Of a stretch of DNA of 64,000 bases, positions 40,283 to 51,078 are shown in pieces. The notes below the pieces were generated by a model. It searched no databases, was not told where the DNA came from, and was given only the letters and a program-made list of their open reading frames with translations. The translations under genes were made by a program, and so were the position numbers. This DNA comes from Mycoplasmopsis mustelae (GTDB lineage Bacteria; Bacillota_I; Bacilli_A; Mycoplasmatales; Metamycoplasmataceae). Location: positions 124,001 to 188,000 of the forward strand of contig NZ_SOCN01000001.1 of the NCBI RefSeq assembly GCF_004365095.1. Direction: 5' to 3'. How positions within the stretch are numbered: position 1 is the first letter of the stretch; each line of letters begins with the position of its first letter.

Positions 40283-40990
40283 ATAATGTCAAATCACAAA
40301 ACGCGCCCTATTACTTAAATCATTAAGAATTTCTAAATCATAAAACTTTTTTTGTTCCTTTCATCAATTTAAATGTAAAGGATTAATTTCAAAAAAAACT
40401 TTTGCTGTATTTTTCAAATACGTTGGCGCTTGTTTTAAAATTTGTTTATAAAAATATAAACCATCATCATTAGCAAATAACGCTAAATGTGGTTCAAAAT
40501 CTAAAACTGAATGATCTAACTGCTCATTAAAAGAAATATAAGGCGGATTACATACTATAATATCATATTTATTATTTATATTTTCGAATAAATCAGATTG
40601 AATAACATTAACATTTAATTTATTATTTTTTGCATTAAGTTTAGATTGCAAAACGCTATGCAACGAAATATCCGATAAGTCTAAACACGAATTAAAAAAG
40701 TGTTTTTTAAGCGCTAAACCAATAAAACCAGAACCACAACATAAATCTAATATTTTTAATTTTGCATCTTTAGTATAAGCATCAAAAACCAAATATATTA
40801 ATTCTTCTGTTTCATATCTTGGAATTAAGACATCAAAACTTAAATCAATAAGAACGCCAGCCATTTCTATATAACCTATAATTTTTTGTACCGGCATTCC
40901 TTTTTTTAATAATTTTTTTTCAAAAGAAGATACGGTTTGTTTAAGACCATATCTTCTTTTTTCAAGTAGCAAATTTTCTACTGTCGGCAT
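40274..40990 (-). CDS. prmC: Release factor glutamine methyltransferase, 238 aa
   Basis: Methylates the glutamine of the GGQ loop of release factor 1. SAM motif ILDLCCGSGFIGLAL and catalytic NPPY in IIVCNPPYISF; PRYETEELI precedes them as in HemK/PrmC. Its start overlaps the prfA stop by 1 bp (TAATG), so enzyme and substrate are co-translated. TGA-Trp at 40364 and near the end. Confidence 0.93.
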
Positions 40991-42069
40991 TAAATTCCTG
41001 CTTCTTTAATTTTTTCATTTTGTTCTTCTGCTAATAGAGCATCAATAATAGTATTTAGTTTGCCTTCCATCACCGGAAATAAAGAAGTTGAATAACTAAT
41101 ACGATGGTCAGTAACGCGATCTTGTGGATAATTATAAGTACGAATTTTTTCGGCACGAGCACCCGAACCAGCTAACTTGCGAAACGCAGATTCTTCTTCT
41201 TGTTTCTTTTTAATTTCTATATCATATAATTTTGATTTTAAAATCCGCATTGCTATTTCTTTATTTTGAATTTGACTTTTTCCCTCTTGACAAGATACTA
41301 CAATTCCTGAAGAAAAGTGTGTAATACGAACTGCCGAATCAGTAGTATTGACTGATTGTCCACCATTTCCGCTAGAACGAAAAACATCGATACGAATATC
41401 TTCATTTTTTACTTCAATTTCTACATCATCATCAATTTCAGGCATAACAGTAACTGTTGCAGTAGAGGTATGTACTCTACCCTTTGTTTCAGTAACCGGA
41501 ATACGTTGCACACGATGTACTCCGGATTCAAATTTAAGTTTTGAATATGGTTTTTCGCCTTTAACAGCAAAAGTAACTAATGTAAAACCACCAGCTTCAG
41601 CAGTTATAGAATCTAATAAAGTTGTTTTCATATTATTTTGTGCACATCATTTTGAATACATACGATATAAATCACCGGCAAAAATATTGGCTTCATCTCC
41701 ACCTGCGGCACCACGGATTTCAACGATAACATCACGGTCGTCATTTTCGTCTTTTGGCAAAATTAAAACCTTTAATTTTTTAGTTAATTCATACATTGTG
41801 TTCTCTACATCTTGAATTTCTTGTTTTGCAAATGATAATAAATCTTCATCCTTTTCAATATTTAAGATTTCTTTAGCTTGTTTTTGGTTTTCTTCAGCTA
41901 ATAAATATTGATTAAAAGTCATTACAATTTCCTTAATTGAATTGATTTCTTTATTAATTTTATTGTACTTTTTAATATCAGAGATAACATCAGGTTTCAA
42001 TAAAGCATTCTCTAATTCTTCATATTTTTGTTTGATTTGATAAAGTGATTTATACATTGTTTGTTCCAT
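40990..42069 (-). CDS. prfA: Peptide chain release factor 1, 359 aa
   Basis: Terminates translation at UAA and UAG. GGQ loop is [18 protein letters not shown]; the stop-codon reading motif is PVT (in [17 protein letters not shown]), the RF1 type PxT rather than the RF2 type SPF. This fits a genome in which UGA means Trp and RF2 is absent. ATG 42069 gives [14 protein letters not shown] 42057 is an alternative. Confidence 0.96.
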
Positions 42070-42088
42070 AGTATTTTTATTTTATCAC

Positions 42089-42128
42089 AAAAAAGCAGTT
42101 TCTTTTTGATTAAGAAAACTGCTTTTTT
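42089..42128 (-). terminator. msrA terminator
   Basis: Long stem AAAAAAGCAGTTT/AAACTGCTTTTTT (within 42089-42101 and 42116-42128) with T-runs on both strands; it follows the msrA stop at 42127. Confidence 0.82.
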
Positions 42129-42627
42129 AATTTTTTAGATACTTATCCGGAATATCATTTAAACTAATATGACAATAACCATTAGGATTCTTTAATAAGT
42201 AATTTTGATGATATTCTTCAGCCCTTGTATCATCATAAACATCCATAATCTCAATGTAATTATTACGCTGTTGTTGCTTTTGAAAAACATCATTTAAAAA
42301 TTGAAATTCATTACGTAATTCTAAATCACGACTATAAATTCCAATGCGATATTGAACACCTTTATCATTCCCCTGTTTATTTAATGAATATGGGTTAATA
42401 ATATTTAAAAATAATTCAAAAATGTTTTTAGGTGTCAAAACTACGTCATCATAAATAATTCTCACTGCCTCTACATGCGATGAACTATCACAAACTTCAC
42501 GATAACTCACACCTTCAAAACCACCATTAAGATAATGCACACTTGTTTCTAAAACACCTTTTATTCTTTGAAAATAAGCCTGCACACCCCAGAAACAACC
42601 ACCAGCTAAATAAATTTCTTTTTTCAT
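42127..42627 (-). CDS. msrA: Peptide methionine sulfoxide reductase MsrA, 166 aa
   Basis: Repairs oxidised methionine (S form). Catalytic GGCFWG at residues 9-14 and a conserved EEYHQNYL near the C-terminus. Normal length. ATG 42627, AGGAAG site. Unusually for this genome the active-site Trp is TGG. No MsrB domain or gene is next to it. Confidence 0.95.
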   Translation of the reverse strand: MKKEIYLAGGCFWGVQAYFQRIKGVLETSVHYLNGGFEGVSYREVCDSSSHVEAVRIIYDDVVLTPKNIFELFLNIINPYSLNKQGNDKGVQYRIGIYSRDLELRNEFQFLNDVFQKQQQRNNYIEIMDVYDDTRAEEYHQNYLLKNPNGYCHISLNDIPDKYLKN

Positions 42628-42768
42628 TTTCTTCCTTTCTTAGCATATATAATTAAATATTAACAAATTTTAAAACAAAATTTCTAAATTTTTATCCTAA
42701 AATCTTCTTGATATGTCAAGTTAATTAACTGAAATAAATTAACTTTTTATTTAACAGATCAAAACATA

Positions 42769-42774
42769 TATAAT
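42769..42774 (+). promoter_or_regulatory. Probable -10 box before the gene at 42808
   Basis: TATAAT within ATATATAATATAAAC, 34 bases before the ATG. No good -35. A 12-base palindrome AGTTAATTAACT (42719-42730) lies 40 bases upstream. Confidence 0.4.
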
Positions 42775-42807
42775 ATAAACATCATATATATTATTTTAGG
42801 AAAAATT

Positions 42808-43458
42808 ATGACTAAAAAACAAAAACATAAGATAATCAAGATTTCGCTTTATGGCTTTGCATTTACTGCTATTGCGACCTCAATATCTGCTGCAATAGCA
42901 GTACCAACTTACAATTTAAAACTAGTTGATTCTTTTACGCCAGAAGAAATTAAATTTCGAGCATATAACAAGCAATATATTGACTTAAAAAGGGAGATCG
43001 GAAAAGATAAAAATGAAAAAACTTTTATCTTTAATTTAGATGAGCGCAAAAATCAAATGTTAAAAAATAATGATTTAACTAACGAACAAAAATTTCAACA
43101 ATTTGAACTTATTATTAACGAAATTAAAAAAGAAATAAATATTAAAGAGCAAAAAAAGGTTGAAAATTATTTACAAAATTTTGGTCAAGATGTTAAAGAG
43201 CAAACCGATTTTATGCAAAATTTCAAAAAACAAATCCAAGAATATTATGCAAAAAAAATTAAAGAAATGTTAGATAACACCACACAATTAGAAAATATTT
43301 ATAAAATTCTTGCACAATTAAATCAAATATTTAAAAATATCCCTGCGGCAACAAAGAAGAATCCTAATGTTGAGAAATATCAACAAAAATGAAATCAAAA
43401 CAAAGATAACTTATCTGAAATTCAACAAATTTGAAAAGAAATACAGGCATTTATTTAA
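42808..43458 (+). CDS. Membrane-anchored helical protein of unknown function, 216 aa
   Basis: ATG 42808, TAA 43456-43458, two TGA-Trp codons near the end. A single hydrophobic segment (about 12-33) without lipobox is followed by a charged, Lys/Glu/Gln-rich coiled-coil body. No motif recognised. It stands alone between msrA (divergent) and the sugar-acid operon, with its own terminator. Confidence 0.8.
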
Positions 43459-43469
43459 ACATTAATCAA

Positions 43470-43500
43470 AAATACCTAATCCATTAATTAGGTGTTTTTA
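43470..43500 (+). terminator. Terminator after the gene at 42808-43458
   Basis: 7-bp stem ACCTAAT/ATTAGGT (43474-43480 with 43487-43493) followed by GTTTTTA. Confidence 0.65.
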
Positions 43501-43524
43501 TTTAAATATTCTTTTTTCATTAAC

Positions 43525-43548
43525 AAATGTGGTATTTTTTCCACATTT
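43525..43548 (+). promoter_or_regulatory. Palindrome upstream of the lactonase-ula operon, possible operator
   Basis: AAATGTGG (43525-43532) and CCACATTT (43541-43548) form a perfect inverted repeat with an 8-base centre. TTGACA (43548-43553) overlaps its end, and a TATGAT (43603-43608) is a candidate -10 further on. It could bind a repressor or form an RNA hairpin; no regulator gene is nearby. Confidence 0.45.
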
Positions 43549-43695
43549 TGACAATTTTATTGGATTTTTAACTTTTTTTATGTTATTTTAAAATGTTTGG
43601 AGTATGATAAGAGTAAGAATATATTTAAAAGATATTATTTAAATTAAAACAAAATAATAAACTATAAATATATCAAAAATATTGAAGGAGATTAG

Positions 43696-44751
43696 ATGAA
43701 AAAATTCGCAAGAACCGTCTTAGGAGATATCGATCCAGTTGAATTAGGTGTTGTAGATTGCCATGATCACTTAATTAAAAATTATGGACCTGAAGCACAC
43801 GAACATCCAGATTTTGTTATGTTATCAATCGATGCGGCATTAAAAGAAATGGATGAATATATTGCAAAAGGTGGTAAAACTATGGTTACTATGGATCCAC
43901 CTAATGTTGGTAGGGATGTTCATAGAATGTTAGAGATTGCAGAAAAACTTAAAGGCAAAGCTCATATTATTATGGCTACCGGTTTTCATAAAGCTGCTTT
44001 TTATGACAAAGGTGCTTCGTGATTGGCTTTGGCACCAATCGATGACATTGTTGAAATGGTTAAGGCCGAAATTGAAGTCGGAATGGATGAACTAAATTAT
44101 AGTGGTCCAGTTGTAAAAAGATCAAAATCAAAAGCCGGAATCATTAAGGCCGGAACCGGTTATGCAGCAATTGATAGATTGGAATTAAAATCACTTGAAG
44201 TTGCTGCGCGCTCAAGTATTGAAACAGGGGCACCAATTTTAGTGCACACTCAACTTGGAACAATGGCTTATGAAGCTGCACAACATTTAATTGACTTTGG
44301 AGCAAATCCTAAAAAAATTCAATTATCACATTTAAATAAAAACCCAGATAAATACTACTATGAAAAAATAATTAAAGAACTTGGAGTATCTTTGTGTTTT
44401 GATGGACCTGATAGAGTTAAATACTATAGCGATGCAACTTTAGCTGAAAATATTAAATATTTAGTAGATAAAGGATTGCAAAAACACATTACCTTATCTT
44501 TAGATGCAGGTAGAATTTTATATCAAAGACACTATGGTCTAGAAAAAGGAAAACAAACTTTTGGGTTAGGTTATTTATTTGATAGATTTCTCCCATTACT
44601 TAAACAAGTAGGAGTTAGCCAAGAAGCTATTGACGATATGTTAATAAATAATCCAAGAGAAATCTTAACATTTGATGAACCAAGAAAATTTGATTTATCA
44701 AAAGTAAACCCAAGAGTGTTAGAATTAAAAAAACTTTTAAAAGTTAAATAA
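43696..44751 (+). CDS. Phosphotriesterase-like lactonase (sugar-phosphate lactone hydrolase), 351 aa
   Basis: Binuclear-metal amidohydrolase. Ligands in the expected order: HxH in VVDCHDHLIK (His23, His25), the carboxylated Lys in AGIIKAG (Lys151), His184 (ILVHTQ), His212 (LSHLNK) and Asp270 (LSLDAGR). Relatives MS0025 of M. synoviae and MAG_6390 of M. agalactiae hydrolyse pentonolactone 5-phosphates. It heads the PTS operon and presumably opens the lactone ring of the phosphorylated sugar acid, a job done by the unrelated UlaG in E. coli. ATG 43696 with GAAGGAGAT site; one TGA-Trp. Confidence 0.9.
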
Positions 44752-44765
44752 AATTTTCGGAAGGA

Positions 44766-46661
44766 ATGATGATTAAAAAACTTAACAAAAAGAAGAAGAT
44801 TGGTTTAATCATCGGGTGAAGCATATTTGCAGTAATTAACATAACCATTATTTTGGTGACAATGTTAGTAAAAACTGCATTTCCAAGCCCAATTATTAAA
44901 GGTGATGGCACTATAACCAAATTAATTACTCCATGAACTAACGAAGCCGCAAAAGATGCTTTCTTGTTCTTATTTAATAAAGTTTATATGGATAACTTCT
45001 TCAAAGTACCCGCCCTATTACTTGGTTCACTAACTTTTGTTGGTTATCTAGTTATGGGTCGCGGTCTTAGACAATCTTTTATCGGAATGCTTAAAACCAT
45101 TATTGGTTACTTATTATTAGCTATAGGATCTGGTGCTTTGATTTCGTTAGCAAAACCTGTTTTTGATACAATTAGTCATGCAGGTGGCGACAGTATCAAA
45201 GTGGTACCATTAGATCCTTACTTTGCCTTATCAAGTGCTAATACTTTCTTTGAATCGGCATTCGGTGACAATAATTATGTATCATTAATTTCATTCACAT
45301 TCATCTTTGCATACGCAATCAACATTATAATGGTTGCACTCAAAAGATGAACTAACACAAATAGTTTAATGATCACAGGACACGTTATGTTACAACAAAG
45401 TGCCGTTGTAACCACAATCTTATACATTATTTTATTTGGTAATTTACAAATTTTCACCGGGTCAATCCCAATTGGTCACCAAGTTGGTTTAGTAGTTATG
45501 TCTGGTATTATTCTCGGAATTTACTGAGCTACTGCTTCAACCGCAACCACCAAAGGAACTAACGCAGTTACACAAAATGCAGGATTTTCTATCGGACACC
45601 AACAAATGTTAGCAATCGCCGCTACATATAAATTAGGTAGATTCTTTGGTAAAAAAGAAGATTCAGCAGAAAATAAAAAATTACCATCTTATCTCAAAAT
45701 TTTTGAAGACAACATCTTCACTCAAACTATTATTATCTTTGCTTTATTCTTAGTATTATTCATTGTTGTTTTATCAACTGCACCATTACCACACATCGTT
45801 GATGCTAACAATCATTCTGTATCAGCAGCTGCTGTAAATACTAAATTAGTAGATGGAGCAATTATTAATAAAACATGAACAAGTTTTACAACCGGATTCG
45901 GTCAATGAAATAAAGCGTTTGGTGGAGCTAACTTTGCCGTAAACATCCTTGGTGGATCATTACAAATTGTTGCCGCTTTAATGGCAATTATTACCGGAGT
46001 TAGAATGTTCATTACCGAACTTCAACAATCATTCCATGGAATTAGTGAAAAAATTATTCCTGGTGCCGTTGTTGCAGTCGACGTTGCTGCTGTGTATGGA
46101 TTCTCAATTAACTCGGTAACATTCGGATTTGTTTCAGGGGTTATCGGTCAATTTATTGGAGTAGGTATTGTGATAGGTTTATCACAAATCCCTAACCAAC
46201 AAGTTATTTCAATCGCTATTCCATTATTTATTACTTTATTCTTTAATTCAGGATCACTAGGAGTATACGCAAATGCAAGCGGTGGATGAAAAGCTGCGAT
46301 CTTATTACCTGGAATTATAGGATTTTTAGAAATTTTAATTGTTTCTTTTGCTACAAAAGCTGTTACAAATGAAACATTACAAATTGCTCATGATGCAGCA
46401 AAACACGGTTCAACCGCAGATTTAACTAAATTCGTTTCTCCGGTTGCTACCGGATACATTGGAATGGCGGACTGAAACTTATTCTTTGGTTTATTAATGT
46501 GAATTTCTACATCTGATATAATTGCTGCTTGAATATTTGTATGAGTTGCAATTATCGGATTACTATTTATGGGACAAATCGTAGATAATGGATCACAAAC
46601 CAAATCAACATTTTTACAAAAAGCATTTAAACTAAAACCAAACTTAGTTAACGCTAATTAA
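44766..46661 (+). CDS. ulaA: PTS ascorbate-type transporter EIIC (UlaA/SgaT), 631 aa
   Basis: Membrane channel of the ascorbate-family PTS. Many hydrophobic segments; SFIGMLKTIIGYLLLAIGSG near the N-terminus and GGSLQIVAALMAIITGVRMF in the second half match UlaA. It is longer than E. coli UlaA (465 aa), mainly through an extra N-terminal part and an insertion around residues 290-365. ATG 44766 or 44769 after GGAAGG. Numerous TGA-Trp. A terminator-like hairpin follows. Confidence 0.9.
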
Positions 46662-46667
46662 ACAAAT

Positions 46668-46696
46668 AAAAGGTTAGCAATAACGCTAATCTTTTT
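46668..46696 (+). terminator. Internal terminator between ulaA and ulaB
   Basis: Stem AAAGGTTAGC/GCTAATCTTT (one G-U), 6-base loop and T5. As the operon continues, it probably lowers rather than ends transcription, or protects the ulaA message. Confidence 0.65.
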
Positions 46697-46729
46697 AAAA
46701 TCAATTTTATTATTTATTAGGAGAAAATC

Positions 46730-47020
46730 ATGGATAAAAAATTAAAAATCATCGCTGCTTGTGGAAACGGAATGGGAACAAGTATGCTAATTAAATTAGC
46801 CGTCCAAAATATTATGAAAGAACTTGGCATTGAAGCCGAAGTTGATGCACTTTCAATGGGTCAATCAACCGGTATGACAAATTCAGTAGATATCATTATT
46901 TCTTCAAAACACTTATCAGATCAATTTAATCATAATCAAAAAGCAAAAATTGTTGGAGTAACCAACTTAATGGATAAAAACGAAATCAAACAAGCACTAA
47001 AAGAAGCGCTAGGTTTATAA
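46730..47020 (+). CDS. ulaB: PTS ascorbate-type EIIB (UlaB), 96 aa
   Basis: Phosphocysteine carrier: the P-loop CGNGMGTSM with Cys11 near the N-terminus receives phosphate from EIIA and passes it to the incoming sugar acid. Normal size for the family. AGGAGAAAATC site before ATG 46730; 2 bp before ulaC. Confidence 0.95.
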   Translation: MDKKLKIIAACGNGMGTSMLIKLAVQNIMKELGIEAEVDALSMGQSTGMTNSVDIIISSKHLSDQFNHNQKAKIVGVTNLMDKNEIKQALKEALGL

Positions 47021-47022
47021 TT

Positions 47023-47502
47023 ATGGAAACAATTAACTTAGTAAAAATTTTAAAAAAGTATGACACTGTAAATGTCGGATTAGAAGCTAAAGATTGAAAA
47101 GAAGCAGTTTATTTATCAGTTAAACCTTTAATTGATAAAAACTTAGTTGAAGCTAGATATTACGACGCAATTATTGAAAATACACATAAATATGGACCTT
47201 ATTATTTGATTGCCGATAACTTAGCAATGCCGCATGCCCAAAGTGAAGCTGGTGTTTTAAAAAATTCATTTTCATTAGTTACTTTAACAAAGCCGGTCTT
47301 CTTTGAAAATGATGAACGACCAGTTCGTGTTTTAATCACACTAGCGGCAACTAGTGCCGAAGTACACACTTCAGAAGCATTACCACAAATTGTAAAAATT
47401 TTTGGCGACCCCACTAATATTGAAACTATTATGAAGGCAGAAACTAAACAAGAAGTATTTGATTTAATCACAAAAACAGATCAAGAAAGCACATCATTTT
47501 AG
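47023..47502 (+). CDS. ulaC: PTS ascorbate-type EIIA (UlaC), 159 aa
   Basis: Takes phosphate from HPr on the histidine in LAMPHAQSE (about His68). Fructose/mannitol-type EIIA fold; LKNSFSLVTLTKPVFF and LITLAATSAEVH also typical. ATG 47023; one TGA-Trp. Confidence 0.94.
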
Positions 47503-47514
47503 AGAGAGGAGATT

Positions 47515-48171
47515 ATGGCTTTACCTTTATTACAAATTGCATTGGATAATTTGAGTATTGAAGATGCGATTAATTCCGCAAAAAAAGCATCAAAATATAT
47601 CGATGTAATTGAAGTAGGAACTATTTTATTAGCATCAGAAGGAAAAAAAGCAATTACCGAATTAAAAAAGACATTTCCAGATAAAATTATCGTGGCCGAT
47701 GGTAAAATTGCCGATGCTGGTAAAGTTTTCGGAAAAATGTTCTTTGAAAACGGAGCTGACTTTATTACCACAATTTGTGCCGCCGAAACAGCTACAATGG
47801 CTGATTTAGTTCAATTTGCTAAAACTTACGGACCAAATAAAGAAATTCAAGTAGAAATGACTAATAACTTTAGTTGACAACAAGTACAAGAATGAAAACA
47901 AGCCGGAGTTCCACAAGTAGTTTGGCACCGTGCTCGCGACGCACAAGCGGCAGGAGTTAAGTGAGGGCAAAAAGATATTGATACTGTTGCAAAACTGGCT
48001 AAGATGGGATTTAAAGTTACCGTAACCGGTGGAGTAGAGATAGAAGATATCAAATTATTTAAAGATATTCCTATTTTTATTTTCATTGCCGGCAGATCAA
48101 TTCGTGACGCTAAGAACCCGGAAATGGCTGCAAAGGAATTTAAAGATGAATTCAAAAAATACTGAAAATAA
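47515..48171 (+). CDS. ulaD: 3-keto-L-gulonate-6-phosphate decarboxylase (UlaD), 218 aa
   Basis: Orotidine-decarboxylase superfamily enzyme making L-xylulose 5-phosphate and CO2. Key parts: [11 protein letters not shown], the Mg/catalytic segment [10 protein letters not shown] (usual D-x-K-x-x-D), VTVTGG and the phosphate-binding IAGRSI. AGAGAGGAG site. Hexulose-6-phosphate synthase is a related alternative, but the neighbouring UlaE/F support UlaD. Confidence 0.92.
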
Positions 48172-49021
48172 AGCAAGATTTTTAGGTATTTATGAAAAGG
48201 CAATCAACAATAAATTTGATTGAGCCACAAAAATTAACATTGCAAAAGCGGCTGGTTTTGATTTTATTGAATTTAGTATCGACGAATCAGACTTTCGTTT
48301 AGAACGCTTAGATTGATCCAATACCCAAATTAACGAACTACGAGAATTATTAATAAAAAAAGATTTTTATTTTAACTCAATGTGTCTAAGTGCACATCGT
48401 CGTTATCCATTTGGCTCAAAAGATCCAAAAATACGCGCTAAAGCCTTGGAAATAATGCAAAAAGCGTTAATTTTAGCCAAAAAACTTGGAATACGAACTA
48501 TTCAATTAGCAGCTTATGATGTCTATTACGAAAAATCAAATGAAACCACTAAAGCAAACTTTGTTAAAGGAATGCAATTAGCAGCCAAATTAGCACAAAA
48601 ATATAGCATTACCTTAGCTTTTGAAACTATGGATACACCTTTTGCCGGAACCATAAGTAAATGTTTATCATTTTTAAAACAAATTAATTCACCATTATTT
48701 TATATTTATCCAGACTTAGGAAACCTAAATCAATTTACACCAGATATTGAAAACGAGATCTTTTTAGGAAAAGATAAAATCATAGCCTTTCACTTTAAAG
48801 ATACCTTACCAAATAAATTCAAAGAAGTACCTTGAGGTAAAGGAAGTGTAAATTTTGTTAGATCTTTAAAGGCAATTAAGAAAAACGATTTAAATGTCCC
48901 AATTTTAATTGAAATGTGATCTAAAAACCAACCCAACGAAACTATTGATGAAAACATCGCACTATTAAAACAAGCTAAAGAATTTTATCACACACAATGA
49001 AAGCGAGCTAAAGGTGAATAA
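48146..49021 (+). CDS. ulaE: L-ribulose/L-xylulose-5-phosphate 3-epimerase (UlaE), 291 aa
   Basis: TIM-barrel epimerase converting L-xylulose 5-phosphate to L-ribulose 5-phosphate. GIYEKAI at the start, [23 protein letters not shown] (metal Glu), [10 protein letters not shown] and AFHFKDT match. ATG 48146 overlaps ulaD by 26 bp. Several TGA-Trp codons. Confidence 0.93.
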
Positions 49022-49730
49022 AGAAGAAATTCAAAAACTCAAACAAGATGTATATGAAGCTAACATGCTTTTATATAAATACAAATTAGCAATTCATACA
49101 TGAGGAAATGTTTCAGGGATTACCAAAGACCGTAAATTAATGGTAATTAAACCTTCAGGTGTAAATTATGAAACTATGACCGTTGACGATATGGTGGTCG
49201 TGGATATGGATAATAATGTCATCGATTCAAAATTAAATCCGTCTAGTGACACCCCAACACATACCTTACTTTACAAAGCAAATCCCAACATCCAAGGAAT
49301 TGTACATACCCACTCACCATACGCGGTTGGTTTTGCACAAGCCGGAAAAGAAATCAAGTGTTTTGGAACTACTCATGCAGATAATTTTTATGGTTCAGTG
49401 CCTTGCACTCGTGAACTAACTGACGAAGAAATCAACGGTGCTTATGAACACAATACCGGGTTGGTTATCATCGAACATTATCAAAAAAACAATCTCAGCT
49501 TTGAATCTACCAGTGCAACTTTGGTTAAAGAACACGGACCATTTGTTTGATCAATCAAAAATCCAAAAGATGCAGTTAATTTAGCCTTAACCTTAGAAGA
49601 AGTTGCTAAAATGGCAATTAATACCTTAATTATCGATCCAAATAAACAACAAGCCAATAAAACTCTACAAAACAAACATCACTTTAGAAAACACGGACCA
49701 AACGCTTACTATGGACAAACTAAAAAATAG
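49014..49730 (+). CDS. ulaF: L-ribulose-5-phosphate 4-epimerase (UlaF/AraD type), 238 aa
   Basis: Class II aldolase fold; produces D-xylulose 5-phosphate for the pentose/phosphoketolase routes. Metal ligands in VHTHSPYA, a further His in TTHADNFYG, and the conserved TWGNVSG and PSGVNYETM near the N-terminus. GTG start at 49014 overlaps the ulaE stop by 8 bp; the next ATG would cut into the fold. Normal length. Confidence 0.93.
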
Positions 49731-50586
49731 TGATTTTGATTATTTATTTTTTGATTTAGACGGAACATTATTAGATTCTCAAAAAAATATTTCACACAGT
49801 TCAATAGAAATTCTTCAAAAAATGCACAAACAAGGAAAAAAATATTCTATTGTTACTGGAAGGCCACATTATTTGGCCAAACAAGAATTTTTTGATTTAA
49901 ATTGTGACTTCCCTGCTATTTGTTGTAATGGTTCATTAATTTATGATTTTAAAAATAATAAAATCGTTTATAAAAATCCTATTACAAAAAAAGCAGCTAA
50001 AGAAGTTTTTGATGCGTTAATCGCTAGCAAAGTAGTATTTTTAATTTATACTTGCGAACAAATTTATGGTTTTCATCAAAACCATCAAAAACCCGACTGA
50101 TTTATATGATTAGAAAGTACCATCACAAAACGCGATAAAGAAAACCAATTTAACTTTGACTGATTTGATTTAAACAACCAAAAACATCAATTTAACCCAG
50201 ACAAACACGACATACTAAAATTTTTAGTAATTAAGCGTGATACAGCTATAGAAAGCATTAATATTTCAGAATCTAAGGTGCAAAAAATCTCAGACATTTA
50301 TATTATTAACTCACAAGTACATGTTTATGACATCATGCCTTTAAATAATTCAAAAGGTAGAAGTTTACAATTATTAGCTCAAAAATATCATATCAATTTA
50401 GATCGTTCGCTTGTTTTTGGCGATGAAGATAACGACATTTCAATGTTTCAGTCTGCTAAATTTTCAATAGTGATGGGTCAAGCAAAACCAGAAGTAAAGA
50501 AATTTGCCACATTTATAACCGATGATAACGATTCGGATGGCATCTATAAATTTTTATCTCAAATAAACACCAATGAAAAACGTTAA
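49711..50586 (+). CDS. Cof-type HAD phosphatase, 291 aa
   Basis: HAD hydrolase: motif I FFDLDGTLLDS (Asp16, Asp18 region), motif II in SIVTGRP, motif III/IV Lys and VFGDEDNDISMF. The C2 cap between them fits sugar-phosphate or FMN phosphatases. ATG 49711 overlaps ulaF by 20 bp, so it belongs to the operon and may dephosphorylate a dead-end sugar phosphate. Confidence 0.88.
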
Positions 50587-51043
50587 AAATGTTAAAGTAA
50601 ACCAGATGGATAATGGTTTTTGATTAGTTCCTTCGTTTCTTAAGATTTTTTCTCCAAAATCAAGAAATGTTGCTTTAAAACACTCCTTTACATTAGTTGA
50701 TTTAATCGAAAAGAATGATTTACAAGATTTAAATATTATTTTCTCCTTCAATGGTGATACCAAATTTCAACATTTTAATAATTTATTAAAATACCGAAAT
50801 TATGATTTTCAATTACAATTAAATCAATTATCTAAACTCGGCGAGCATGACTTTTTTGATTGAGAAGTAGTAGAAAACCTCATTATTCGCTTTAACTTTA
50901 AAACCATAAAAACACTATACTCGGGATATACATTTTTCTTTACACCCAAATACTTTGAATACTACTATCAAAAAAACAAACGCAACGAAGAAAAATTGAT
51001 AGTTCAATGAACCAAATTCGGTCTTGAAATTATTAGTAAATAA
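50573..51043 (+). CDS. Protein of unknown function at the end of the ula operon, 156 aa
   Basis: ATG 50573 overlaps the HAD gene by 14 bp; TAA 51041-51043; three TGA-Trp codons (including NGFWLVPSF). Soluble, mixed alpha/beta, with no membrane helix. A central strand-helix stretch NIIFSFNGDTKFQHFNNLL is notable. Not recognised. The overlap suggests co-expression with the sugar-acid pathway. Confidence 0.78.
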
Positions 51044-51078
51044 AAAAGTTGTTCGGTAGCAATACCAACAACTTTTTT
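51042..51078. terminator. Bidirectional terminator between ula operon and yihY
   Basis: Stem AAAAAAGTTGTT/AACAACTTTTTT (51042-51053 with 51067-51078), extended by GGTA/TACC with a GCAA tetraloop. T-runs on both strands; it touches the stop codons on both sides. Confidence 0.88.

Noticed and set aside
41348-41815. 155-codon plus-strand frame opposite prfA
   Set aside because: Shadow of the conserved GGQ region of release factor 1.
42719-42730. AGTTAATTAACT palindrome as an operator
   Set aside because: A short A/T palindrome is expected by chance in this composition; only noted with the promoter.
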